A DNA stretch of 64,000 nucleotides. Origin: Spirogloea muscicola. Taxonomy: Eukaryota > Streptophyta > Zygnematophyceae > Spirogloeales > Spirogloeaceae. The translations under genes and the position numbers were made by a program. This document shows positions 48,060 to 59,300 of this stretch, one piece after another. The DNA lies in assembly GCA_009602725.1 (NCBI GenBank), contig WELB01000072.1:94345-158344 (forward strand), read 5' to 3'. Below the pieces are notes generated by a model. That model did no database searches, was not told the origin of the DNA, and saw nothing but the letters and a program-made list of their open reading frames with translations. The first letter of the stretch is position 1. Each line of letters starts with the position of its first letter.

Positions 48060-49398
48060 GGCCGCTCGCAGCCAGGCACTACGTCAGAAGGCCGTCAGGA
48101 CGGGCCCGCGCCCCTTGGTCTCACGGTGCAGCCACGGCGCCTGTGGAGGGCCGCTGCGCCCTTGCGACCTCCAAACTTTCGGCGGCTCCCCACCGGCGCT
48201 CAGCGGAGGCTGGCGCGCGCTTGCCCACGGCTGGCGGCGACTCTGCTCTCGGCTGCACGCGGCCCGCAGGCGCAAATGAGCGCCTCCTGCCGCCTGGGAC
48301 GCCGCCGCAGCAGCAGCGAGGTTTGGCCCTGGCGCCGCTGGGCGGAGGCCTGCTCACAGCGACCGAGCCTCCTTATTCCGGCTCTCCGTGCCGCTCTCGG
48401 CGAGGAGGACGTCCCGCGGCTGAGGCCTGCCCCGCCGCCGCCGTCGCCGCCGCTGCCGCCGCCGCCACTGGCGATGGCGATGGCACCGCTGCCAAACACA
48501 ACCTGCCTCCGCGTCTGCTGCAAGCCGCCGTCAGGACGAAACGACAATTCCAATGGGAGGCAATGGCGTTGAGAGTGCAGTCCAAAGGGAGAATACTCGA
48601 GGAGGGCATGAGGGCCGCCGGAGCACGTGCAACGGGCACATGGCCGCGTCCGACGATTCGGGGCGCCAGACGCTCCTCACGCGCGCGTCGCGACAAGCGG
48701 GCTCCGCGGCCGCGTCGCGTACCGGGGGAGGCGCTATGTGATATCCCGTCAACACGACGGCTCCCGTCGAGCTGCCCGGGCGCGCCGGGGTGGTGGAGCG
48801 GCTGCCGTCAGTGGCGCTAACGGTGAGTACGGCGGCGGGGCCCTTCACCTCCCGCCCTCCCGCCGGCTGCCCCGGCGCACGCTCGGGCTACGCGACAACA
48901 GGCCGCTGCCCAGGGGGACCCCGCCCGACGACCCCGAATCCGTCGGCAAATATCAGCGGGCATCAAATCGAACCGTGGCTGGTCCAGTGGGGGGTGGGCC
49001 CTCGTGCCACCTCCGGCACAGCGCCTACCTGGCGCCGCCTGGACGGCCTGGACGGCGGGCTTGGCGGACGATGCCCGCCGATGATTCGAAGCGCTGCCGC
49101 AGGGGTTCCGCCACAGAGGGGGCCTCCGCCCGTTTCCCATTGGCGGGGCCGGCGCCTGGGCTACTGCAGACGGCACGCCGCCGCCAACTGACCGGCCCCC
49201 TAGAAGTACGTCACCTCCATGGTGGGGAGCCGGCGCCACGTCTGCGGGCCGCCGCCGCTGCCAACCCCGCTTCGACAGTACCGGTCGGTACCCAATGGGC
49301 TGCCGCTCCGCCCCTGTGGCTGGGGGGCCGGGGGCAGCCCCACGCCCCCCNCCCCCCCCCCCCCCCCCCCCCCACCTACGACGACGATGCCTGGTGTG
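48060..49398. other. GC-rich region upstream of the receptor kinase
   Basis: Very GC-rich, with a (GCC)n run at 48429-48475, a C-run with an unresolved base at 49351, and long open frames on both strands. None has a recognisable family or good splice structure, so I read it as promoter and leader of the receptor kinase plus unassigned DNA. Confidence 0.4.
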
Positions 49399-49474
49399 TC
49401 AGTCCGCCTTCTCGGCTTGCGAGTGCGAACTTCATTCATTCTTATTTCTGGGCCGGCCTCTCCCAGCCACCGCC
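49399..49474 (+). repeat. Duplicated dispersed-repeat unit, copy A
   Basis: TCAGTCCGCCTTCTCGGCTT, GCGAGTGCGAACTT, TTCTGGGCCGGCCTCTCCCA. The copy at 49594-49670 has the same words. Both end in the GGGCTGGCCTCTCCCAGCC form of the palindromic family. Confidence 0.75.
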
Positions 49475-49593
49475 CGCCCTCTACTGGGAGCTTTCTTCTT
49501 ACTTGGGGCTCAAATGGGGGGCCACGAGACGAAGCACTTTCCGGAGAAGAAAGTTCCTCGCTCACAATGGTGCAATAGCTGTGAATGCCTGCT

Positions 49594-49670
49594 GTCAGCC
49601 CGCCTTCTCGGCTTGTGAGTGCGAACTTTGTTCAATGTTTTTCCTGGGCTGGCCTCTCCCAGCCCAGCAT
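49594..49670 (+). repeat. Duplicated dispersed-repeat unit, copy B
   Basis: TCAGCCCGCCTTCTCGGCTT, GTGAGTGCGAACTTTG, then CTGGGCTGGCCTCTCCCAGC; about 195 bases after copy A. Confidence 0.75.
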
Positions 49671-50096
49671 GTGCTGTTACCACCGGTTAGGTAGATCGCG
49701 CCAATCCGGGGCTTTCTGCCCCGAGGGCTGGCCATGCAGTGGCGATCGCCGCTCGCAGCAAGGCGGCCAGATACGCAGACCGATCGGCTGGCAACGAATT
49801 TGTACCCCTGCCCATGGATGTGCACCGGGCTTTTGGTCCTCAATGGGCAAGCCCTTTCCTTCCGGGTCCCAGTGGCTCGACCTGCTGGCCAAGGCTTGCG
49901 CGGCGCGCTGTGTCCCGCAGGCGAGGTGAGCCGGCTGACTTCAATGCCGCTGGCTCGTGGGCCCAGGTCTATCGCATGCGTTTGTCAATCTCCCTCCAGC
50001 GTCCATGGCCCACGCCTTGCATCTGCGTGCTGGCCGTGCTATCGTTGCAGCCTTTGGCTTCCATCAGGGCGGTAGTTTTCCAGCAGCTAGTCTCTC

Positions 50097-50109
50097 TGTG
50101 TGTGTGTGT

Positions 50110-50197
<88 letters not shown>
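50097..50197 (+). repeat. (TG)n microsatellite
   Basis: About 101 bases of TG dinucleotides with one interruption (TGTCTG) near 50113. A dispersed-repeat copy with GGGCTGGCTTTCACA follows within 10 bases. Confidence 0.97.
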
Positions 50198-50198
<1 letters not shown>

Positions 50199-51383
50199 AT
50201 TCTTTTCGGGCTGGCTTTCACAATGGGGCAATGGCTGTGAGAGCGAGAGACGCTTCCAGTAGAGGAAAGACGCTTCCATGAAAGGAAGCGCGGCCAGATT
50301 GTTTGGTGGCTGTGAGAGGCCAGCCCAAAGAAATGGACAAGGTCTGAAGTAGCCGGAGTGCTAAGTACTATAACAACAGCAAGGGGACTCTCAGTAGCCT
50401 CTAGTCAGAGGACTCTCGGTAACCTCTAGTCAGAAGATTCCATGAAAGGGAGGTGGCTCTGAGAGGCCAGCCCAGAAGAAAGCATGAACAAAGGTCAAGT
50501 AACCAAGGGAGCGCTAAAGCTAGAAAACAGGGAATCAAGTAGCTACAAAACACTCAGGAACCCCTGCTAAGCAGCCGCGTTTCGAGCCCAGTTTCTCCGA
50601 CCTGCGGCTGCTGAGCAGGGGTTACTGAGTTTCCCGTTGCGTCGTCTTGTGTCTAGCTGTCTTTTCGGCATCTTCTTGGCTCTTAAGGATTTGTCCATTC
50701 TTTTAGGGCTGGCCTTTGCCAGCCCCTCTTCTCTATGGGCGCGCAATTTCGTCCTCGCAGGTTGGAGAAATTAAGCTCCTGGAAACGGGTCCCTGGCCAG
50801 ATACACGACATTCCTGGCCAGGGCCAGAGGCTGCAGCTAGGGTATGACCAGTAGAGGGCGATGGCAGTGAAAGGCCAGCCCAAGATTGAACGGACAAAAA
50901 ATAGAGATAGAGAAAGAGAAGAATGACAAGCTCTTCCGAATAAGAGCTTCTTCCACGGGGGTTAATGGCTGAGAGAAAAAGTGGTTCTTGCAGAAAAGGG
51001 CGAGAGCTGCGACAAGCTAATCCACAGAAGAACGAACGAGGTCCGCAGGAGTCAAAAGCACACTCAGGAAAGCAAGTGCCAGCCATGGATGGCAACCCTT
51101 AGTCAGCCACCGCAAGCTGGAAAAGCTAGCAGCCAAAAGAGGGTTGCTACCCACAATGGCATTGGTGTGATAGACAAGCCCAAAATTCAGTGCACTAAAG
51201 GTGCAGGGTCACAAAATTGAGGGGCGAGGGCTGTGAAGCGCCGGCCCTCAAAAGTGATGAAGGTCCAAGGGCCGGAATGAATGAGTCACCCTGCCTATAG
51301 CTTGAGGCGGCAGCCAGGGCATGACCAGCTCGCAATGCAAAGCGTGAGCCAGGGAATGCTGCACTTATAAAGAAAGCCGCGTA

Positions 51384-51494
51384 CAGTATATGGTATACGG
51401 TATACGGTTTACGGTTTACGGTTTACGGTTTACGGTTTACGTTTTAGGTTTTGGGTTTAGGGTTCAGGGTTTCAGGGGTTTAGGGTTTAGGTTG
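51384..51494 (+). repeat. Heptamer array GGTTTAC grading into telomere-like GGTTTAG
   Basis: Begins TATGGTATACGGTATACGG, passes through about five GGTTTAC units, then GTTTTAGGTTTTGGGTTTAG, GGTTCAGGGTTTC and GGGTTTAGGGTTTAGG. The late units match the plant telomere repeat TTTAGGG, with degenerate phase. Confidence 0.8.
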
Positions 51495-52670
51495 AGGAAG
51501 GCCAGCTCGAAATTGAGAAATGGACAAAGTAACGACGCCTTCCCGCTGTGCCAGCCCTTACTAGCCGTACAAGTGGAAGATGGGAGCCCGTTACTTTTCT
51601 GCCAGTCGCCACTCGTTATTGACGCATGCTCAGTGTGTTGGCTTGGTTTGCCTCCCTTCATTTTCGCGCCTTCGCTTGCTTCTGTCTATGCAGGGCAGCT
51701 CTCCGCAGTTTTGCTGGCGCCATCAGCAGCTGGCGCTCTTGGCCTGCCATCAGAGAGCCTCTTGAGGGCCGCTCGGTCGAAACCCCTGCCTTATCTCGTC
51801 CCTCCTGCCTCTTGCTTCGCCTTATTTAGCCCCTCCTGCCTTAGACCACAGCTTCGCCATGTGTAGCCCCATGGCTTGCACTCTCATTGCTTTTTGCATG
51901 ACAGTGTATTAGCTCCGCTTGGGCTCCTGTACTATCGATGAGCACCGTGAACCAATCACAGCCATCGCCCTTACTGAAAGAGTCTTTCTTCTCTTCTCTC
52001 CTCGCCTCTTCATGTCGTTCTTGCGCTGCCACACAGTCAGCCTGTTTACAGCGAGCTCAGGTCCATCCTCTACACCTGAAAGCTGGACGAGCTCTACTTA
52101 GTAGCAGAGGGGCTTGCAACCTGCCGTCCAGTCTGTAGGCATCAGTTAGTGATAGTTATGTGCCGACCAGCCGCTGACTAAGCGGGTCGGTAGTAGCAGG
52201 CGGCAACCATTTGTAGATGTCCTAGCCACTGTGCCAGGCCGCTCGAAGCAGTACGGGGCAGGGCGCGACTTTCTTACAAAGAGAGTGTGAGAGAAAGAAT
52301 GGTCTTCCTAAAAGAGAGAAGGCGCGCGGTGTGCATAAAAGCCAAAAGACGAAGAAGCAGCTCTCTCAAAAGGAGGCCACGGCTGTCGAAGTAAGCTCTT
52401 CCGAAGGGGCGAGGGCTGGGAAAGCTAGCCCGAAAAGAAAGGAAAAGGTTCGAAGGGGGCAAAAGAGCGTGTAAACAACAATCAAGCAAGTGCAACGAAG
52501 GATGCTCAACTTCAAGTGAAAGGCCAGCCCAATAATAGTGGACAAGGAAAGAGGGACATAATCAAGAGAGAGTAGGGAGCAGAAAGATGCTCCTCCAGAA
52601 GGGGCGACGCCTCTGCCAGACAATGGGACAGGAGAGGGGGGAAAGAGAGGAAAGTGAAGAAAGGGTGGAG

Positions 52671-52800
52671 TGTGTATCGAGAGATGGAGGGCTGGTGTGG
52701 CCAAGTACGATGGTAAGCACATTGACAGATGTACGTCACCTGCTGCTAAGCTGACCCGCTCAGTAACCACGAGTCAGCACATAGAGGTCGCTAACTGATG
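52671..52800 (+). repeat. About 100-base dispersed repeat, copy 3
   Basis: GTGTATCGAGAGATGG just before it, then GGCCAAGTACGATGGTAAGC, ATTGACAGATGTACGTCACC, TGCTGCTAAGCTGACCCGCT and CAGTAACCACGAGTCAGCAC. This is the longest of the three clear copies. Confidence 0.7.
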
Positions 52801-54249
52801 CCCGAATACCGGACGGAAATCGACAAGCTCTTGAGTGCGACTCTCTGTCGTTGACCAGGGAATATAAGAGAAGTCGAGCTCGAAAGAAAGTGGCTCTCCC
52901 CACGGTGAGCCACATTCTTTGCACCGGTGAGCTCACCCTGGGAAGGTCGAGTTGTTCATTCTTTCTCTGGGCTGGCCAATCACAGCCATCGTCCTCTTAC
53001 TTGAAAGTCTCTTTCTTGGAAACTCTTCCCCAACCCTGCATCCTTCACCGACCGCATCTGCACAGGCGTGTTGTGGGCCTGCTAGTCTTTTCTTCATTCT
53101 GTCACCAGACCCAGCTCTTTCATTACTTGCAGCAATCTCAAGCCCCAACTATTATGACCATTCCCGTTGGCAAGAGAGCTCTCTCTACTTCCTGCAGAAT
53201 TTGCAGAGTCACAAAGACAGCACTGCAGATGTCTGACAATGGAAACTTCAGCTCTGCACCATCGGCTGGCCTTGGACAACCTAAAAGTTGGTGGAGATTC
53301 TTTACATTCATACAAGAACATCACAGAAGCTGCTGAATTGCAGAACAGAGCAGCCTGACAAGAACGGGTATCTGAACACATCAGTGAGCGAGGCTGCCTG
53401 CCTGCTATTCAACTGCAATGCTCAACATGTTAACGATTGTAGGGCCTCAGCAATGTAGAAGTATACAGATCAAGTAAGCAACTCACTGATCGATGAAGCT
53501 GACATACTTTGAATCGTCAATCTTGTGACATTCCCGCCATAGACATATATCAGGAAAGTGGCGATGCATGAATACAATCAACAGTCTCTGTGAGTTACCT
53601 GCAGGCAAATCACTGTGGTTGTAGGCTTAAGCAAGACTCTACTTGCAAGGGCAACATTGACTTAGTCTGCAACTGCTACTTTCTGCCTGGCAAACTGGAG
53701 GCGTTATGGGCAAACCATGCCTCATCCACAGCTTCTGAGGTTCCCCCTAAGTGAGCACTGCAGGGAATCAAGGAGGACAAAGACAAGCAGACACTGATAA
53801 GAGCCTGAAGAAGCTCCCTCATTCCTTGCTTGGCCGATCATTTTCAAAATCAATCCAATGTGCATGAATGAAAAATGCTTCTGCCTCTTCTGATAATTCA
53901 AGAGTATGAGGGCCCAAGTATGGCCACATTATATTGTTATTACATGTTGTGCAGACCAAGATCTATACATGATCGCCACAATCGATGTATTCATGGCACT
54001 GAAAGCGCATCATCTTAAGGGCAGACCACTGCAAGCAAGTTCCAAGCATATTAGCCAGTTGCACCTAGTCAATGCCAGCTTTGGCCGTGAGAAGCTTTCA
54101 AAGGCTGTTGTACAGAAACCAGAAGACCTGTACTCTCTTCAAAGTGTACCACTGAGCCTAAAATGCTCCTACATACATCTCCAAGATGCCAACTTGCTCT
54201 GAGGAGAAGGTTGGGTGATACTTCTACAGAGTGGAACCCGTTGGCTTGC

Positions 54250-54883
54250 TCATCCCCTTGCCACCTGGCTTGCCAACAGCCGCCTTGTCATCCCCAGGAA
54301 GTGCCGGGGGTTCTAGAGAATGTTGCACCTGCATGGACCACCTCAGCCAAGCACGCTATCAGCAAGTCATGGAGGTCAAGAGACGTAGAGGGGAGAACTC
54401 TCTCCCAATCAGGGCCCTTCTACGAGCCACGTCTACAGAATCCTGATGATCACAATGGAGGCTCGACATGCCGAAGTCGAAAACAGAGGAAATTTGAGCA
54501 GAGGGGCTTCTGTATGAGAAGAGGTGACGTGCATGACAATTAGGAACATCATACTGAAAAGGCACGGAACAGAAAGGCAAGACCCAGTCTGGCCATTGTC
54601 ATCACTCACATCCTTCAGCATGCCAGCTGCGTCGACATCCCGGCTATGGCTGAGCTTGCGAAGGGCACTTGACTGAGAGTAGTACTCTCCCTGCTTCAAG
54701 AACTGGGGATCATCGATTTCTGGGAACCCTTTGCGGCGATCCTTGCTGAACGTTATACCAGGTGACAAATAGTGGTGGCGGTAGACGATCCAGCCGGCGA
54801 GCCCCAAGCCAGCTCCAACGGCTATAAAGAGCGGATAGATAGGCAACAATGCAGGTGAAGCCAGGTATCTGCTCAAGCTCCAG
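54250..54883 (-). CDS. B12D / MLRQ-like small membrane protein
   Basis: B12D proteins are small single-pass mitochondrial proteins related to the NDUFA4/MLRQ family. Minus-strand exon 54883-54610 (274 bases, leading C completing a codon) encodes 91 residues: LPIYPLFIAVGAGLGLAGWI is the family's membrane helix after the YP motif, followed by RHHYLSPGITFSKDRRKGFP, then EYYSQSSALRKLSHSRD. Plant B12D has PLFxAxGxxxGxCGFxxxRxxxxNPxVxxxKxxR and a short C-terminal EHxxRKY tail, so the fit is good. A possible last exon (about 54310-54250, ending LLASQVARG) joins in phase but is weak. The first exon, supplying two bases and the start codon, was not found above 54900. Confidence 0.65.
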
Positions 54884-54899
54884 CTGCAAGCAAGCATTT

Positions 54900-56380
54900 G
54901 ATCATGTAAGTTAGCGGAAGCACCAGCATTTGCTGATAAAAGATGAAAAACCCAAGTCCCAATGTAGATTAAGAGGCCCTCTATTCCCCTATCCCTCCAG
55001 ATAAGTTGCGGTGCACAAGGCAGACCATGCAATCAGTGCAGCTGTCGAGGGTAGCTGCTGTGAAGGAGCTGCTAGCTTTCAGATGGCAGATGCCACAGAA
55101 CGGAAGCTGGTGTATACCCAGGCAGAGAGCCCTGCTGGTGCATGGTGTGGCCGGGAAGGCCGTGCGCACTTCCCGGGGGCCTGCGTGGGACATGCTCCCG
55201 GCCCTTGGGGTGTAGGAGGGTGGGGTCCTTGTGGCCGGCAGCGTGAGTCGAGGTGGACGAGGCCCTCAATGGGGCGACCCGCTTTGTCTCGCTGGAATCC
55301 CTAATCGCCTGCATGACCTTCATGCCCTGTACCACCTCGTGCACACGACTAACTGCAGATTAGCTCCAGAATTGGTGCAACTTGGGGTCGGCTGAAAAGC
55401 CGGCCACATGAAGAGGCACACAGGATGTGCCAGACCGTTGACGCGGAGGCGTTACACAATACAGCTCGTTTGAGGCCCTAGGAACGACATGATGCTCGCT
55501 CAAGAGTATCACGAGTGCAGTGGGTCCACTTATGGTGCTTGCCTGCTGACCTGCGACTCTGGCTCACGCTCAATCTTGCTTCTGAGTGCGTGTGACGGCA
55601 AGCCGCAGAGCTATGCAAGAGCGAGGCACTGCGAGGACTTCTCGACGCGACACCGTCAACCCTAGCCTAGCTTCGGCAACCAGGGCAGCACGGAGAGGTT
55701 GGCGGTGCCTCGCCTGACGGCGCAGGTACGGGGTGGCGCCCTCCTCCATGGAGACGGCAGCGTCAGCTACACTGACAGAGCTGCACCTCTGCGAGCGCGA
55801 CGCGCGAGCACAACGTCGTCAGTGGCACGCCGTCGCAGCAGCAGCAGCAGCGCCGCAGCTCCAAAGCCCGTCGCGCCGGGCTGGAGCTCGGCGCCGCCTG
55901 CGGCTCGCTCGGGCGGTAATGCTTTCCCATGCTCACCTGCGCGCCTCGCGGCGCAGGCGACGGCGGCGGCGGCGGCGGCGGCGATGGCGGGCGCGATAAC
56001 GGCGACAACTGGTGTGGCGCGAGTGATCCCCTCCTTGGATGACAAAGCGAGGCTCGGCTAACCGCGCTAGCCGGTTTGAGGACCCCGGTTAAGCCCGTCT
56101 CCGGCCCACATTCCAGTGGGCCGTGACGTCCCGGTTCCAGCTGACGATGTGCGGTCAATGGGATGGCAAATCAAAACGGTGGTGTATGGAGTCTGCCGCC
56201 CCGGTCACCCGCTTTCGACTCGGTTATCCCGCGCCCTCGCAGCCCTGCCGCACTGGACGGCGGCGGCGGCGGCGGCGTCGTCCATTGCCGCTGTGTTTGG
56301 CTTGTGACGGCGCGTCGTCGGACCGGGCCTCGCCAGCTCGGCGCCAGCGGCGCGAGCGAGGCCACCGCGGCGCGGGGCCC
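54900..56380. other. Region between B12D-like gene and FAD oxidoreductase gene
   Basis: Should contain the first exon of the B12D-like gene. A minus-strand stretch near 55270-55345 reads VHEVVQGMKVMQAIRD, like a cyclophilin C-terminal segment, but nothing else supports it. 55690-56380 is GC-rich with CGG runs near 55955 and 56265; frames there look compositional. Confidence 0.4.
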
Positions 56381-59300
56381 ATGGCCACGCTCGCACTCTG
56401 TGCTCGGCTCCTCCCTGCGGCTGGGAGCCCGTCCAGACAGGCGGCCAGCGCGCCGCCGTCGCCGCCGCCGAGCCGGGCCTGGCCCTGCGGTAGGCCCTGG
56501 CAGCGCAGCGCGAGCTCCCCTCATGCCGGGACCAGCCGGTGCTGCGGTGCAACAAAGGCGCCGCATTCCGGAACCGCAAAGCCGGTTCCAGGACCTCCTG
56601 GCAAGCAGCTCAGGTCAGCGTCGTGAGCTGCGCATGGCAAGCAAGTGTGAAGCGGCACTCGTAGTGAGCCGGAGGTTGGTCAGTTGACCAGATTATCACT
56701 AATCACAGCTTGTCTGCACCGCAAAAGCATCAGAGAAGCCCAAAAGACGCCTGTACAAGAGACCACTGCATGCCAGGCTCGTCACTTTCCCTTGCTTTCA
56801 CTAGTGGTCAAAGCACAATCTTCTGTGGTCTGCTGTGCTGAGGATAGCATTGCATAATGTCCAGGACTGGTAGTGGCACAAGAAGGGGCTCTGCGGAAAT
56901 TGAGAGGTCGGAGGCTCAGTCTTGGTGGCGGCTCTATGGAGTAGATGTCCTTGTTGACAAAGACAAAGGCAAGGACAACATGGACGTCACTGATGACGTG
57001 CTCATGGCCATAGCATCTCGGCTTGGTTGTAAGGTACTCCCGCCCTTGCAGTTTTGGCATTTGCCAAGTTCACCTATATATGTACATCATTTATGGTTGC
57101 CCTACTTGCACTTGCGGGGGGCATGATATAGCCTAGCCTATCACTTCCTTGTCTGCTTATGTGCCTAATCATCTTGGAGTCCTATGTTCAGGTGGAGCAT
57201 GTTCCTCATGAGGCGATCCAGTTAGTGCGGAAGTCGTTCGATGCGCGGAAGAAGAAGGTGAAGAAGCCAATACATGCACACTGTAGTGCACTGTATGATT
57301 AGTGCTGGAGATAGTAGACCAGTAGCTTGTAAGGTAAGACTAATTCAATCTGTTGTTCAATTTCTCACCTGCTCAGGAGTGGTGAACCTTGTGCAGGAGC
57401 TTAGCTTTGTCTATGTTGTGGACGTTGACATGGCTGCGATCAGGAGTTCATTGAGAAAGGCTGGAGCGACACCCTTAAGGCTACAGGAGAAACAGAATCG
57501 ACTAGAGCGTCTGTCCCAGCCCAGCTCTGAGCCAGCGTCAGTAAGAGCTGAGAAGGTATCGCCATTGTCTAACACAGACATTGTCACCCACTGGGACAAT
57601 CTTGTAGAAGAAGCACGTGTGCCCAGTGACACTGAGAAGACTTCGGAAATTCCATCGAGCAAAGGACATGATGACGCAGATCATGGACGACCGCACGCTG
57701 AGCCTCGACGCGAGCGACACAGCCCTGCAGTTGTAGTTGTGGGAAGCGGACCAGGTGGTCTCTTTGCTGCCATGGAGCTCGCAGAAGCAGGGCAGAAAGT
57801 GGTTCTTATTGAGAGGGGCCAGCCCGTTGAAGCAAGAGGTCGCGACATTGGCGCTCTGGTTGTGCGGAAGCATATAGACAAGAACAGCAATTTCTGCTTT
57901 GGGGAGGTACACAGACTCCTACCTATGAAGACTTTGGTCTCAGACACTGGCAATAGTCTCTGCCTTCTGAGTTGCACAATCTGTTGTGATTACGACCGTC
58001 AGCTGCAACTGAAGTTTGGCACTGTGGAGTGAAGGAAGCTTCACACCCTACTGATTTAGACAGCGCACAACATTGTCTACTGTGCACACAAAGTCCCGGC
58101 TCAGGGAGGGGCAGGGACCTGGAGTGATGGCAAGTTGACAACCAGGATTGGCAAAAATAGTGCCGAAGTTCGTAAGGTATATTAACAGTGGGCATCTTGA
58201 CTTTCTCAGACCCCAATACGTGCTCTGGTTGTGCGGAAAATTGTCATTCGTTTGTCGAGCATCTCCTTGAACCTACATGAAATCTACACCTACACTTCAA
58301 CTCCACTACATGCCAAGAGTAGAATCCAGTGATTGCAACCAGCTCTCTGCAGAGACCCTGCAAGGACCATTGCCCCTGATGGAAGAGTTGTGCTGGAGCA
58401 GGTTCTGAATGCCTTAGTGCGATTTGGAGCTCCTTCACGTGTACTTGTTGACGGCAAACCTCATCTTGGCACAGATCGTCTTGTTCACATACTCATCAAC
58501 ATGCGGCACTGTTTGCAGCAACTTGGGGTGAGCGCCCCTGACCACGACAACAAAAGTAGCAAACCAGGAGCATGAAGTAAAGCAATGCAGCGAGGTTCTA
58601 TTGAAGATATCGAACACGCAGGCAATCCAGAAACTTGGTAGGGTGTCCTGCCGCATCAAACCTGACGCAGATATACTAGGATGTTGTCACCCCCTAAGAG
58701 GCTTGCATCTATCTGCCTTTTGATGTGGGCACTTCTGCCCAGGTTGACATTCGATTTGGTACCGTTATGGAGGATCTGGTGGTGTGGGAAGGCCGACTTG
58801 CCGGCATACAAGTGAGAACGGTGCAGCAGTCTGGAGCATACCAATCAGCACAAGGAGAAGTCCTTGAGGCTGATCGGGTCGTCCTTGGAACAGGTCATTC
58901 AGCTCGCGATGTTTACGACATCCTTTTATCTCATGGAGTACACATGACTCCAAAGGACACAGCGGTGAGTAGAGCCCTCACCCACTGGTGAGTCTACTGC
59001 ATGCAGTTCCATCCTAGGAGCTGCGGATGCATTGTGAGCATCACTGCACCTCGTCATTGACCTCTTTGCTCCCCTTTTGTAGGTTGGTTTTAGGGTCGAA
59101 CATCCTCAGGAGCTCATCAACAGTATTCAGGTCCACACACCAACTATCACACAGCAGATTTGCATAAATTTTGAAGTTGCATGGTGAAGGTGGTACTTGT
59201 AAGTGAGGAGATTCATTCAGTAGCTGATCTGGCCATGCAGTGCTCAAGCAGAGTGCAAGAAGACTTGTACGCTCTGTTCATGTTTTTTAAGTTTCTTGAA

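Larger units (their letters stand above)
49671..54249. other. Repeat-rich intergenic region
   Basis: Holds the (TG)n tract, many dispersed-repeat copies (near 50205, 50310, 50465, 50705, 50870, 51220, 52425, 52520 and 52965), the heptamer array at 51384-51494, a 100-base repeat at 52671-52800 and a block near 52035-52095 also found near 39495. 53100-54249 is plain sequence where I see no gene apart from a possible last exon of the B12D-like gene. Confidence 0.5.

Noticed and set aside
47675-48820. 381-residue open frame on the + strand
   Set aside because: It runs opposite the first exons of the malectin receptor kinase and then through GC-rich DNA; composition is Arg/Ala/Pro-rich with no family or splice support.
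50064-50279. Poly(His-Thr)/(Val-Cys) frames
   Set aside because: Translation of the (TG)n microsatellite only.
55268-55347. Cyclophilin-like segment VHEVVQGMKVMQAIRD on the minus strand
   Set aside because: Only this short stretch resembles the family; the core cyclophilin motifs were not found on either side.
55767-56045. Minus-strand frame MSSKEGITRATPVVAVIAP.. with a hydrophobic stretch
   Set aside because: Could be an anchored N-terminus, but the Ala run comes from a CGG repeat and no downstream exon could be joined with confidence.
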